A stretch of 64,000 nucleotides of DNA, taken from assembly GCA_964019415.1 (NCBI GenBank), contig OZ025871.1, forward strand, positions 664,629-728,628, written 5' to 3'. Origin of the DNA: Ianthella basta (taxonomy: Eukaryota > Porifera > Demospongiae > Verongiida > Ianthellidae). The translations under genes and the position numbers were made by a program. The notes below the pieces were generated by a model that had not been told where the DNA came from, ran no database searches, and saw only the letters and a list, made by a program, of their open reading frames with translations. Of the stretch, positions 22,758-40,781 are shown in pieces. How positions within the stretch are numbered: position 1 is the first letter of the stretch; the number at the start of each line of letters is the position of its first letter.

Positions 22758-24201
22758 ATGTCTACTACCGGTTTAGAGCATGGGGACCCTTCCTCCAGTC
22801 GCGAAATTCCCCAGATGGTTGTGGCGGCGACTGTACCAAAAGGCGACCCACACCACCTCCTGGCAGAGGAACAGACTGCTGCTGCCACCCTCTCCTCCCT
22901 CATGTGATACGTGTCTGCGTCGACCGGCACATCTCAGCCATCTTGGGTGAGGCGGGGAGAGTGAGTCCTCACACTGAATTATGTATGAGCTTTATTTGTT
23001 GTGTTCGTGTGTGTGAGGTAGTCCTAGTGTGGGGCTCTGCGTCATTAATTAAAGGAAATTACTAATTGAATGTCATTGTGGTGGATGGGACTACATTGTG
23101 TGTGTGTGTGTGTGTGTGTGTCTGTGCATGCGCACGTGTGTGTTGTTTGTGGAGAGGGTGTGTTATACACACTTAGAGCTTAGAGTATTGTGTCAGTGAA
23201 TGCAGTGATGGCTGTGTCGGTGTGGTGTATACCTTGTGATCACGCCTCAGGGGTGAGTAGGCTTAGAGTGAATGCCTCAAATGTAGTGGCAGTTGTGTGA
23301 GCAGTGGCAGGCAGGTCCCCCAACACCCTCTACTCAATCATCGCATTTTCTTTGGTAGTTATGTTCTCAGTAACATAAGGCCACTCTGTTAGACATGGTC
23401 AGACCTGTGGTGTACATCGAGATAGAGAGCAGAGAGTGCTTCAGTGAATGGGGCACACTAGTACATGTTCGTGACCTTAGCACTGTGCACTGGCTTTGTC
23501 ACTTAGTGAGTGACCGACTCACTCACTGGAGTAATTGTGCCACTTTGCAGTTGTTACCCCCTCTCCCCTACCTCTCCCCTCCCCCCTCCATCCCTTCCTC
23601 TCCCCTCCCCTCCCTCCCCTTTCCTATTCAGCCACCTGCCCAGCCCACCATGTTAACTGCACTGCAGATGGCCACCAGTCCACAGTCACTGACATCATTG
23701 AAACTTCTCTGCCTCCCTCAAACTACAGCTCCACCGTTGCTGGTAGCCTCCCTCAGGAGACAAACCCCTCTTATTTGCCTGGGGGTGTGTCCACAACCGA
23801 CAACTCCAGATTTCAGGCTTTAAAGTCAATGGTCCATTCTGTGGTGAATAGCCGTTTGGAGCAAGGAGTGACCTTCTCCCAGCAGCCCCAGCAGACTGTC
23901 GGTGAGGTGATTGTGACAGTGAAGCAAGTGTTTCCCGAGTACAGTGACAGTGTCATCCACGGCCTCATTGTGTCAGAGCTCAAATCAAATGTGTCAAAAA
24001 CACCTAGTTCAAGTCAGCTCAGCTGTGCTGTGGTTGCCAATGGCAACGGTGGTAGGACAGACACAGGACTTGTCACCCTCTGCACGGTAGGCTTGCTGCT
24101 GATGTTTGTGTAATGAGAACTCACTAGACACTTTTGTGTTCATAACATGTACATTTTGTTTGTAGTAGACACATACACACACACGCACGCAAGCACGCAC
24201 G

Positions 24202-24268
<67 letters not shown>

Positions 24269-24600
24269 AATAAATGCATATTCAACTTCCCCTCCCTCCC
24301 CTCTCCCTCCCCATTCAGGTCCCTGATCAGACATATGCAGAGGAGCCACCTGCCAAGAAAGTAAAGGGGGAAATCCCTCGTTCCCTCAACCTCCACCCAA
24401 AGGTCCCCACAGAGCAAATGTGGAAGGGGGTGTGGTCTGCCACTTACGGGATGTGCTCGTTGGCTCCACCTTCCCCCCAAGAACTAACTGGTAAGGAAAC
24501 TACAGCTTTGAAGCAGCTCATTCGCAGCTACAGAGAGTCGGCTGGGTTTCTACTACGAGCAGCAGAACAACTTGAACAGACTCTGCCTAAACCAGGGTAA
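22758..24600 (+). CDS. Downstream module of gene B: small unknown gene or alternative 3' exons
   Basis: Two exons are supported: 23632-24086 (acceptor CTATTCAG, donor ACG/GTAGGC) and 24319-24600 (acceptor CCATTCAG, stop TAA). They join in frame, phase 0. The first is serine/threonine-rich, then has a probable helical block (ALKSMVHSVVNSRLEQG, then VIVTVKQVFPEY). The second has a basic AKKVKG patch and ends in a long helix (TALKQLIRSYRESAGFLLRAA). An ATG-led stretch at 22758-22907 may be a leader exon, but it stops at a TGA. I do not recognise the family. Exon 23632 starts in phase 1, the phase in which exons 1-4 and 6 of gene B end, so these could be alternative C-terminal exons replacing Death. 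Other cassettes carry rearranged or frame-broken copies. Confidence 0.5.
23096..23122. repeat. GT microsatellite
   Basis: A short GT run lies in the interval upstream of the module exon at 23632. It corresponds to the left half of the inverted microsatellite at 94-122. Confidence 0.8.
24175..24266. repeat. CA microsatellite before the terminal module exon
   Basis: CA and CG-CA units run for about 90 bp, 50 bp upstream of the polypyrimidine tract and acceptor of exon 24319. It corresponds to the CA half of the repeat at 129-169. Confidence 0.9.
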
Positions 24601-25369
24601 TCCTCCTCAGCATCATAGTGTAGTCACCATGGCAACGCATCAGTTGTTTTCAGTCACTCGTTTCATCACATGACAGCACTTAATTGGCTCATCAATTCAA
24701 TTCATAAGTGATGTGTGTTCTTGTTTTTATCCCTCATAATTGTTGGTTAATTATTGCCTGAGTTGGTTGGCATGCTCACTATACACACTACTTAGCTATA
24801 GTGTGTGAACAACTAGATCTACTGATTGATTATGATAACGTAATGGTATAAACAGAGCTGGAGCCGTGGAGGTACATCACATCAATACATGATGAATAAC
24901 ACTATAATACATACATGCAAATCAAATGAAGACATTAGGAACTCAAATCACACACACTTTAATGTTTAATATATAATCAGTTTGAGCTACAAAACTCCCA
25001 AGACAGCTATATATATACAGCATTGCTCTTGTGTGTCTGCAAAATACAGTGTCACATGAGCTGGAACACTTAACTAAGAACACCTAGCTAGCTACATGTA
25101 GCTAATACATCCCATGACATGTGCATGTGTTGCTAGCCAGTGCTGTATAGAAATGCATTCAAAAGGGAAAACATAATTATGCATGTTCAAACCGCGTGCT
25201 GTATACATAGCTATATACATAATTATAATTATGTTTGTGCATGAATCTCTTGTAATGAAATGAGAATGAGAACAAGTGCATATACATCATAGGTGATACC
25301 CGTGAACTGCCATTCACACACCCACTGCCTTATTTGGGATAGTTGCGAAGTCATAGTAGGCACCGAGAG
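24601..25369. other. 3' flank of cassette B, no gene
   Basis: The first 170 bases match the flanks of the other cassettes. The rest is AT-rich with no coding signal. Confidence 0.5.
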
Positions 25370-25538
25370 TCCTAATCCAACCGGTTTCTTTCCGTTGGCG
25401 GTTGACTTCTGTGGCAACAGAGATTTTAGTGTCTGTGTTCGTTTGAACGATTCCTTGTCTCATTTGGTGGACACCTCAACGAGAATCCAGTCCAAAGTGC
25501 GAGGCTGGGTGTGTGGGCCATTTGTGTGTCAACGACCA
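25370..25538 (+). other. Conserved segment alpha, copy 2: putative 5' noncoding exon
   Basis: This is homologous to 960-1141 and 42770-42989, ending in ACGACCA/GTGAGTTT. An ORF here does not share its frame with the other copies. The beta segment follows 241 bases later. Confidence 0.45.
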
Positions 25539-25779
25539 GTGAGTTTCTGTGTAGCTGTCACTGTCGCGACGTTTAAAGGTCATGGGTGCCCGCTACTGTT
25601 AACTATCTCTTTTAGAAATAACGGCTGTCGAGTAGTTCAGAACTCGACAGTCGTTATAGCTAGCTAGTTAAACTTCTCACTAGCTTGCTGCTTGTTATTG
25701 CCTGTTAGCACGATGTCCGCGGCTTATTGTAGAGGGGCGAATCTGTCTCAATATAAACATTGTCTTTTCCTTAATGCAG

Positions 25780-26218
25780 GCCACACCTCGCTCCATTGCC
25801 TCCTTAAAGGTGCCCTGTCCACACCCAACTGACTACTCTATCGCCCTCTAGCAGAGGAAACGCTGTGCACTCCTCCAACGCCCACCACTACCGTCACTGT
25901 TACTCTACAAGGTCTGCTCTGTTCCATCACCATAGCAGCAAACACCAATACCACACTGTCGGACAACTCGTCCCTCATCCACCTATACCAGCACCACCTG
26001 GCAACACTCCACTCCTCCACCACCACCAGACATAGCACTGGTCAACAGCTCTACAGTCCCCCAGCATCCGTCAAGAACTACACCATCTGAGCTCTATCTG
26101 CTTCTCTTCTACCTCCAGAAGTGGCAACATCCTATAGGAACATTGTGATTATTTCATCCTCCACCACCTAACAATAGCAACCCAACACATCTGCAGCTTT
26201 CTGTGCAGCAAACAACTG
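25780..26218 (+). other. Conserved segment beta, copy 2: putative 5' noncoding exon
   Basis: The acceptor is TTAATGCAG and the donor ACAACTG/GTAAGTGCTC. It contains the shared AAGGTGCCCTGTCCA core. By the proposed model it would splice over about 8.5 kb to the acceptor at 34705 before gene C. Confidence 0.45.
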
Positions 26219-26717
26219 GTAAGTGCTCTTATAGGCACTGGTCATGCTGGGCAGAAATAATGGTGACAGTAACGGTGAGATTTACAGTCATGTTAAGAAA
26301 CATGTAACATAAAAGTAAAACGGGCTAGCCTTGTTCCTTGTGAAGTTTACATAAGACTCTCACTGTCTCACTGTTTCAGCTTTGGCTTACCTTTGGCAAG
26401 CTCAATAATCACTGTCACATCCTGTGCTTGGTGTGTGCTCAAATGCCATCCAGGTTCACTCAACATTAGCATCTTATACTCACTATAGGTTGCTGTCCTC
26501 ATGGCACCATGTACCCACCACTGAATGTGCTGTCACTGTAGGTACCGTTAACATAATATCATTATGACAGTACAGTAGGCTCTTGGTGACATTACAAAAC
26601 CTGTAGTGTAACTAGCAAATATGACTGTACCGTCACTGTCACTGTGATTTCTACCATAGTGTGACTGATGTTTTATAATGTATTGCAGTGGTATACCCTA
26701 CACACATGGTGTACACA

Positions 26718-26843
26718 AGTAAAGGCTGTTACACAGTGGAGCATTAACCATCGTCCCTACATTCAAGGATGTAGGACCTTATGGTGCAACATTCTTGCAT
26801 GTAGGGACTATGGTGAATGCTCCACTGTGTAACAGCCATTACT
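26718..26843. mobile_element. 126-bp hairpin element (MITE)
   Basis: The ends AGTAAAGGCTGTTACA and its inverse (from AGTAATGGCTGTTACA) continue through CAGTGGAGCATT and GTCCCTACAT, so most of the element pairs with itself around a short centre. It has no coding capacity. The superfamily is not assigned. Confidence 0.7.
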
Positions 26844-27380
26844 TCTTTCTATACTTTTTATGCCGTCCCTACATGCTTACAATTTTTGTAGAAAATGTTT
26901 ATTATTTCTAGTTTCTGTACTTTTTATAGTGGGCAGCTAAGCTGAAGCAACACACTTAGTCTCAACCATAGGGCATTGGTGCAGGAATTATACCTCATTT
27001 CTGTAATCCTGGAGCTGAAGGTGTGAACTAGCACCTAGGTTCTGCGTTACCCCAGTGAGGAACGGCGACCGGAAGCCAACTGTGGTTGGGAAATGCACGC
27101 ACGACTGCAAAAGTCCTTTAAATGGTGCGCAAGCTAACTGCTGCAGCTGCTAACAATGGCACCAGTCACTCCGATTTCATCCAGTTTAATTACGTGATTT
27201 GAAAACGGTGTCCGTTCCGATTGGCCAAGCAACACGGCAGGAGTCGTGGCAAGCGCCGTCTTCCACACTAACTCGCGCCGCCTTCTAACCTACAAAAGAA
27301 TGCAGCCAGCCAAAAATGGTGCAATATGGTGCGAGAAGTATTTTCCTGGTCCCTCTGGTTCGTGCGCTATGGCTGTCAAA

Positions 27381-27413
27381 GAAGAAGAAGAAGAAGAAGA
27401 AGAAGAAGAAGAC
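27381..27413. repeat. GAA microsatellite
   Basis: About ten GAA units lie inside the short ORF at 27246-27473. Confidence 0.9.
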
Positions 27414-27643
27414 GAAATGCGGGAAATGTTGAGGGCGCTATCTACGTGTAGGCGCACCTTCACTGCGAAGTAAGGTTAGTTATGTGCACTGTTCAGTCCC
27501 CGCTTCGTCATGGTAAGCTTCATTTGTCGTTTTCTGGTCCTGTTCAGGAGTAGCGCGACTTGGTTTGTATTACAGCATGCAAACAACCACTGCCATCCCT
27601 ACATAGACAGCACTACCGTGCTGTCTGATACCATACATGTACT

Positions 27644-27747
27644 AGTTATAACATGGCCGCGAGGGTGCTGGCTGATTTATCACACAAGGACGCGAAGCGC
27701 CTGAGTGCAATAAATCAGCTAAGCGCCTGAGCGGCCATGTCACAACT
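27644..27747. mobile_element. Short hairpin element with ACATGGCCGC ends
   Basis: AGTTATAACATGGCCGC at the left is matched inversely by AGTTGTGACATGGCCGC at the right, with inner pairing of GCTGATTTAT with ATAAATCAGC. It resembles the TTATACCATGG-ended elements at 31437 and 45451 in layout. Confidence 0.6.
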
Positions 27748-28203
27748 GACTTGTTTCGATTCAAACAGCAGCGATTAGCGCTTGAATTCGTTCGCTGTCG
27801 AATGAATTTACCGAACAAACCTGACTGAAGTTACTATAGAAACAAGAGAACACGCTCTTCTCGGAGCACAAGGCTCACCCCAATAATTTGATTCCTGTGC
27901 AGCCACAGCAGACTCTACTAGGCAAATGCAAGCATTGTGGGGTGAACTGAGTGAGCGTCACGGACATGTGCAGTGATTGTGGCCCAGAGAGTGGGCGATG
28001 ACAGGAATGGTGCACACATGCATAATGGGTATAGGTGAATGAAACAGATTAGGATGTGTGGATGGGTGTACTGAGGACGGGATGGACTGTGCATAGCTAC
28101 ATGGTTTTCAGTACAGTGTGTGTGCATCAGAGCCAAGTTAGAATCACACGCACATGCAGACATATGCATATGCAGACCCTTGCAGCAACTATGCAGCTAT
28201 TAA

Positions 28204-28858
28204 CCCTTTAGCGCCCAATGACACCTTTAGGTGTCATAAAACGCAATGTCGTTAAGGCCCATTGACACCTAAAGGTGTCATAACTAAAGAGGCCTAAAAA
28301 ACGTCGCTGCTTCAGTGGTTGCAAGTCTTCTACGCAAGCAACTGTTTTCCAAGGACATGTACCAGTAGAAAAAGCTTCTCTCAGCGAGCGTACCTTGTCT
28401 TCTGGTTGCGCAAGCTGCGTGCAAGCAACTGCTTTAGTTCGAGCGACATTACGCCGTGTCCCTTCTCGTTTGTAGTTAAAGCCAAAGAACGCGCACTGTG
28501 TAACGAAATGGTGAAGTACGGGCTCTACATCTTCCTGTGATACTGTGCCAACAATTCGCTTACGTACGTACTTACATCATTACATTTCATGGCCGAGAAA
28601 AAGCTTGAAGAGTAGGCGTGCGACGTCTTCCTCAATGGCACCAGGCACTCGCGTGAAGTGTCTGGATTTGGTCCAACTACACTGTCAAACGTCATGCAGT
28701 ATATCACTCTACACTACCTTTCTCCTTATGTCGCTGTTTGGGCAAAGGAATGAGCAGAAAGCGTGAAAATTTAGTGCACAAAATCTTCGTGTGCGCAGCC
28801 ATTTTTAAACTCGGGCATTTAGAGTATGGCGCGAATTTTAAACTTGAGCACTATAGGG
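28204..28858. mobile_element. piggyBac-like non-autonomous element between TTAA sites
   Basis: TTAA at 28200-28203 and at 28859-28862 flank ends reading CCCTTTAGCGC and, inverted, CCCTATAGTGC. Next to the left end are two palindromes built on GACACCTTTAGGTGTC. TTAA targets and CCC-starting termini are the hallmark of piggyBac elements. No transposase frame is visible in the 655 bp, so it would be a non-autonomous copy. Confidence 0.65.
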
Positions 28859-29103
28859 TTAATAGGCGAGAAGCGGTGAGGTTGATGCACATTGCATGCA
28901 TTATCCATGCATGTTGTGTACTTCATTTCTCTGCATTCAATTTTGCATGATATTTCATTTATGTGGACATATTATTTCACATTGTGAGCTTCAATGTAAA
29001 ATGCTGGGCAAGATGGTGACTCTCCGACTGTCTTTCTCAGCATAAATGTGCTAGACACTATGGCAACAAGGCGATATCTGGAGTGCATGGGCAGATGAAC
29101 CAC

Positions 29104-29559
29104 TAGTCTAGCCGCTAGCCCCTACTTTGTCGTCGCGCGCGGGGGCAGAAGAAAAGTAGGGTCTAGCAGAATGTGTAAATTCCACACCTCGTGCTGACCA
29201 ATGAGATTGCTGCTGCTTCAGATCACAGCAGCAATTATGGAGACACTGGAGCTTATTGTGCCAAAGTAGAGACAGGGCGATGGTTGTAACTGAGACAGTA
29301 ATACGTTCGCTGCAGGCTGTGGAGCCAGCGATCCTTAAGCTAGGGAAGCATATGTGTACATGACAACGTTTTCCACCCTCTGGTTGTCGTTTTTCCCTCA
29401 TTACCGAGTATTATTTGTCGACGTTGTTCGTAATCAATGTTCTTGATAAACGCCCAGTAGCGTGTTCATTGCGAGGTGTGGAATTTACACATTCTGCTAG
29501 ACCCTACTTTTCTTCCGCCCTTGCGCGCGATGACAAAGTAGAAGCTAGCGGCTAGACTA
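29104..29559. mobile_element. 456-bp DNA transposon, 88-bp terminal inverted repeats, 9-bp target duplication
   Basis: Both ends begin TAGTCTAGCCGCTAGC and stay paired for about 88 bases (29104-29191 and 29474-29559), including TAGGGTCTAGCAGAATG. Flanks ATGAACCAC (29095-29103) and ATGGACCAC (29560-29568) form a 9-bp duplication with one mismatch. Nine-base duplications and long inverted ends point to a Mutator-like group, although the family name is inference. There is no ORF of note. Confidence 0.8.
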
Positions 29560-30212
29560 ATGGACCACTTACTCATGCTCACAAATATACCGGCAATGTC
29601 ATACATCAGCATGAATGCACTAGATGAGCAACCTGCATGTTCGAAGGGAACGCGCTGAAGCCAACTTCAATCTCTGAAGCAATCTGGTCCCTGCAGCTGC
29701 ATGGCTAGAACAATAAAAGAATAACTGGTGTTCTTTGTCTTTCCAGTGGAACGTTCACTGTAGCTAGGCTTCTGATCATGAAGAGCACGGGAAAATACCT
29801 GCAGTGAAGATCGGCACCCCAGCTGATGTGGGTAGCCGCTGCTTTTCCATACAGATGAGCAGCCATGCACGAATAGAACTAGCTGCAGCCAACTTTGAGA
29901 TCGCTGAAGACAGCACCCAGAAAACCCTGCATCTATTATCGGCACTCTAGCTGACCTTCCAACTGGGTATGTGTGGTTGGTAAGGGAAGTTCTGGAAACT
30001 GTAGGAAGAACGGTCACTGATCTTCTTCCAAAGTCACTCCAGGAAAGGATGGGTGCGGTAAGGGTAGCAGGTCTTCAGCGTGTTGTTGCATAACTTACCG
30101 TTTGAGGCTATCCATGGCAAATATTCAAGGTGGTGCATGAGCGGCGGCCATTTTAACGGTGATGTCACGAAAGAAATTGGCCCCGGGGGCCAAACAGCCG
30201 TACCATCTATAC
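29560..30212. other. Spacer 2 intergenic, no gene
   Basis: Short antisense frames occur but show no domain. Imperfect internal duplication is visible (CAGCTGATGTGGGTAGC and TCTAGCTGACCTTCC contexts). Nothing further is recognised. Confidence 0.35.
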
Positions 30213-30270
30213 ATAATAATAACAATAACAATAATAATAATAATAAGAAGAAGAAAAAATAATAATAATA
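30213..30270. repeat. AAT/AAC/AAG trinucleotide microsatellite
   Basis: Mixed AAT, AAC and AAG units run for about 58 bp, preceding a TGGGGCTCGCTCAGGC sequence that recurs near 31158. Confidence 0.9.
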
Positions 30271-30827
30271 CAGAGACTTTCGCACCACACTTCACGCTAG
30301 AGTGGGGCTCGCTCAGGCTCGCCCCAACTAGACGAATGCAGAGCATTGTGGGGTGAGCCTGAACAGTGCATGTGCTGTTTCTGTGGCAATCAGCAGCAAT
30401 TGTAAGTGACTGTGCAAAGCACAACACAGTAACATAAAGCTCGACTGTTTGGTGCTGTGCAGCCATTTTAAGAAGAAAATGTGCCTGGCTTGCATAGGAA
30501 TTGGGCAAGTGGATGTGTTGCAAGAGATGGAGAGTTAATGACTGACAGCTGAAATATTGATGCTTAAAGTTATGAAGACTCAGCAGGATGCCTTGGGCAT
30601 CGACCAGGGGTGGCAGGGGAACGGTACTGAAGCTGGAGGGAGAGAAATTGTCGCCATACTCCATGTCTCTTCAGATAACGTTGAGCTAGAGCACGAGTGA
30701 TAAGCAGCCAAAGTGCGTTCACGCAGTGTACCCCGTGCAGCTTTCTGCAGCGAGTATGCACTACTTCCTATAGATAAACTACGGGTGGAATGTAGTGATG
30801 TCACATCCGGCGATGCCTGTAGTAATA

Positions 30828-30934
30828 TAGTCTGGCTCGCTAGATAATCCCATCTAAATGCCAGGCGCTTAGGGCTGGGAAGGGACATTTATCACATGGG
30901 GCGCGTAGATGGGACGGTCTAGCAAGCCAGACTA
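30828..30934. mobile_element. 107-bp MITE with perfect 9-bp target duplication
   Basis: The ends TAGTCTGGCTCGCTAG and, inverted, TAGTCTGGCTTGCTAG flank a short core with CCCATCTA pairing. GTAGTAATA at 30819-30827 is repeated exactly at 30935-30943. The TAGTCT start and 9-bp duplication link it to the larger element at 29104, and its left half recurs at 10655. Confidence 0.85.
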
Positions 30935-31227
30935 GTAGTAATAGTATGCCGTGCCTATCGATATGCAAAATGGCCAGTATAAATGGGATTCAGAAATAGA
31001 ACAATATGATGACGCCTTGCAGTCCCCTGTGCCCAAAATGTGTTGCAGTCCTTTGGTGTGTCCACAAAATATTACACCAAAACTTTACCTCGTGGCCCAA
31101 ACAGATGGCCAGTTATTCACACTACGCTGGCACTTCCAGCTACACTACACACTAAGTGGGGCTCGCTCAGGCTTGCCCCAATTAAGCTTACACCAGCTCC
31201 TCTAGAATTATTTAGATGGTTTAGATC

Positions 31228-31300
31228 ATTAACCTTTTACCGGTCCATGAGCCACTTAAGTGGCTTGCACGCTCCTGGTCACGAGTTGCCAATTATTTTC
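31228..31300. mobile_element. Possible piggyBac-like left terminus
   Basis: TTAACCTTTTACCGGTCC is followed by the palindrome GCCACTTAAGTGGC. The layout copies the end at 28200 (TTAACCCTTTAGCGCCC plus palindrome). A similar start lies near 7362. No matching right end was found, so these are weak calls. Confidence 0.3.
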
Positions 31301-31436
31301 TTTTTATAATTATTATTTCAAACTAGGTAGGCTTAGTATCAGTTAAAAAGTTCTTATGTACAGTTTTAGCTTCGTCCATTCAGTATAAAGTTGCAAAGGA
31401 CAATGAAGAAGTCAAAAATGCAAGATTATGTATTAG

Positions 31437-31533
31437 TTATACCATGGCGCTTCGGTGTATATAGATTTTAGGTGTGCAAGGCCCAAGGGCGCGTGCGTCT
31501 AAAATCCATATACACCGAAGTGCCGTGGTATAA
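31437..31533. mobile_element. 97-bp hairpin MITE, TTATACCATGG family
   Basis: TTATACCATGGCGCTTCGG at the left is matched inversely by TTATACCACGGCACTTCGG at the right, and pairing continues through the ATAGATTTTAG block. A diverged relative lies at about 45451-45575. Confidence 0.75.
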
Positions 31534-34500
31534 GTGATATATACTCTGTCTAAGTGCGTCTAGGCTCTTATTCGAAAGGCAGGCTTCTTCCAGGACGGCA
31601 GCTCTGAAGAGTGGCTGCCAAGTTTTGTTGAATTTGCAAGTGCTATGACGTTTTTGCCTTACGTTAAGCCACTGGAGCAACACTCTAAGGGTATATGTAT
31701 CTATCAACTTCACTAGCCAAAACTTTGAATAAAACCAAACGTTTCCACAACTATACAGTTGTCATCGTCAGTGGTGAATACAAAACAAAGGATAAGCTCG
31801 CTTTAAGTACACTAAAAAAGGCGGGAAAAGGTATGAAATCAAAACAGGAGTGACAGCTAATGACATATATGAATATATTAACAGTTGAAATTAAGGGGGG
31901 ACAGAGTTAGTGATCTAATTAGAAAACAAAGAATTGTATAGCTGGGGCATAGAGCCTTTGTCCCTATTTAATGGTCTGACCTGTGATCTAATGTGCACGG
32001 ATTCTAAGATTAGTCTCTGGTGCAAATGTGGCTGGTGTTCTAGTACCTTGACGTTGTCCCAATCTACTGGGTGGTGGGCCAGCCACATTTGCACCAGATA
32101 CACACCCTCCAACACCCTTGTCATTCCGACCACATTTACTGCAAATTCTTGGGTCGGTTTCAGAGATTAGTGTGAACAAATAGTCGGCCTAGCTCCATTA
32201 TAATAAGTACTGTATATAGGTACCATTATCATGGCGATAGTTTGATAGGCTCATAGAGATCAATGTTATGGGGCATGTATTGTAATAAACAAAACATGAC
32301 TGCATATATACTATCACTATCACTATTATTTACTATAGTGTGATGCCTAACACACATAGTGTTGAATCTGTGCCCTGGAGTTTTTAGTCATTGTATAAGT
32401 TTCAAGTTGTGCCCTGCACTGAGTTGCTAATTTAAGATGGGAGTCTTGCATGCCATACCGCCCTGCAGAAGGGTCTGGTAGTATTGCATAAGCCAAATTG
32501 TGCCACAGGAATGTAATTATTATTGCACAATTATGGTTAATTCTTACACAATGTCATCCATAGTGCAGCGAGCTAAGTATGGAGTGCCCGAATTCACTTT
32601 GTTTCACTTGTATGGCTTGTTCTTGCTCTGTCTTGAGAGTGTACCCTAGCGAAGTCGCAGCGCATCCAACCATGTCTTTCGAGCGAGCCAATGCCATGTC
32701 ATGTCAAGTATTATGGTCATGTCTACATGCACGTGCTGAGCCTTATCTCTGACCCAAACGGTCAAAGTGAAGAGTGCACTGCTTGACACTATCACATGCA
32801 CAGAAGAACAGAGCCTACTTTCTGTACTTATTGAAGCATCAGCTGCATAAAGGTTTGGTATTAGACTTCTAGTGACAATTAAAGACACTCACAATGCGCA
32901 AATGTTATCAATTACTTGTATGTCACAGAAGCAACTAAGAAAGCAGGTATGGTTGCTGATGAAGGCTCTGCCACAACTATATGGGTGATCTGAAATTGTG
33001 CCTACTTTCTCTGATGCTAAACGTGGTACATCACATTTGCCGTTAATATATTTTATGCATGACCACTTTAGAAGTCATCCATATTCATGTTTAAGGCATT
33101 AAATGTACCCTGTGCTTGCATGTGAATTAATGTGAATCTAGTAAAAGCTACTATTGGCCTCAGTCCTATCTTTCCTTGGTTGTGGTCACCCTACATCAAG
33201 ATCAGAAATGATGGCGATGTTGACATTACGGTCAAGTTCGCTGTTCGCACCACACTTTAAGGAATGTTAATATTGCTGTGACAATGGCTGCCACATTCAC
33301 ATTTGCGTTGACGGTAGAAGTCAAGTGTCACAAAGTTCAGGGACAATTTCCCTTTGGCTATAGTGAGTTAAACAAGAAGCCCATGGTCACAGAACTGAGG
33401 ACGATGAAGGAGAAGTGGGATGCCAAAGTGCTGGTGAATGCTCATAACATCTAGGTCTAAGGACAAAATGTACCCAGTGATGTGCAGCTCCTACACTACA
33501 CAGGCTCCATTGGCAGAGAAGAAGCTTTCTAAGGCACTGGTGCCCATTTCTTCACTTGCCAAAATCTAAAAGGCTAAACGAGGCTAAACGAGAAACAAGA
33601 TAGATCTGCAAAAGAACAATTGAAGTCTGCCATTTTTCACTCAGGTGTGACCGACTCATCACATCAACAAGCAAAAATAATAAGTTAGAATTATCAGGTT
33701 CTGATATTGATTCCTGCACTTACAGTGTCCACATGAGGCCAAGAAGTGGTATAAAGAAGAGGTAGTTCCTGAAAGCATGAGATTGACAGTGTATAGTATC
33801 TACTATCACAACCAGAGAGACTACATGGAGTGAACAATAATCCAATGGCAACTCAAAACCAAGCAAGCAAGCATAGCATAACACAAGCACATAGTGCTGC
33901 ATCGTCTATTATAATGCACGTAACACACATCATTATGTTCAGTAACTTCTTTGTTTTTGATGTTTGGTTGCTGAATGTGGTAGGAATACAGAGAGGCGTA
34001 ATGAGAGTAGCATGGTCAAGCCAAAATTTGGTTTGAAGTCCTGTCTGCATTCCTGCATCTTTACAGTCGCCGCCATCTGAGGCATAAGGTAAAGATCATG
34101 TTTGGTTGTTCACGAATTCCTCCTTCAATTTTCAACCAATCTTCACTAAAATTGGAAGTCCTATATAGAGTGTATCACTGATTCAGGGAAACTTAAGGTG
34201 GTTAGTGCCTTCACTGCTGGACTCCTTTGAAGAAATGAATCAACATATGAAAATTCTGTGTTTACAGAGTTTACAGAGAGAGTCTATAGAATGCCCTCAA
34301 TTAAATAGAGAGTTTTGTTTGGTTAAAATGCTCAAATTTCAAACTGTAGGCTGGAAACCCACCCATTCCGCTAGTACATACAATGCAGTATGACCACTGC
34401 TCATGGTCATAAGTTTGTTCTTTACTTTAATTAAATGTAAATGTAGCTATCACTGTTGTTCTCAGCATAGTGTGGTTGCCACATACGCAAGCCATCTTGA

Positions 34501-34705
34501 CCTCAAAAATGTTTTAGCCATACACAAATCGGTGTTGAAGTGGTTTCAAAGCTGGTACATATGCATGTTATTCAAGCAAGACTTTTGCAGTGGTGCCACT
34601 GCACAGGCTCAGTTGGTTTGTTAAGTGGGGGTTGTAGCTTCTCTATGTACATGAAACCTTAATGTTTGCATAGCAGAGAGGTGGTTCTTTTGGATATCTT
34701 TGTAG
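31534..34705. other. Spacer 2, distal part: conserved spacer, no gene
   Basis: The stretch 32215-32420 repeats the GGTACCATTATCAT region of the other spacers. 33270-34400 matches spacer 1 (9.1-10.0 kb) and spacer 3 (about 46.99-47.45 kb). 34440-34705 is the conserved intron end before gene C, closing at the CTTTGTAG acceptor. No coding gene is seen. Confidence 0.5.
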
Positions 34706-34747
34706 AGACTGACTTGGAGAGAGGGAACGAGGCATGACATTTGAGAT

Positions 34748-40781
<6,034 letters not shown>

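Larger units (their letters stand above)
26219..27643. other. Spacer 2 with a short ORF ending in an acidic run; no gene identified
   Basis: The first kilobase resembles the post-beta regions of the other spacers. At 27246-27473 a 75-codon frame runs through a GAA microsatellite that gives a glutamate run. It has no recognisable domain and no clear splice partner, so I do not call a gene. Confidence 0.4.
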
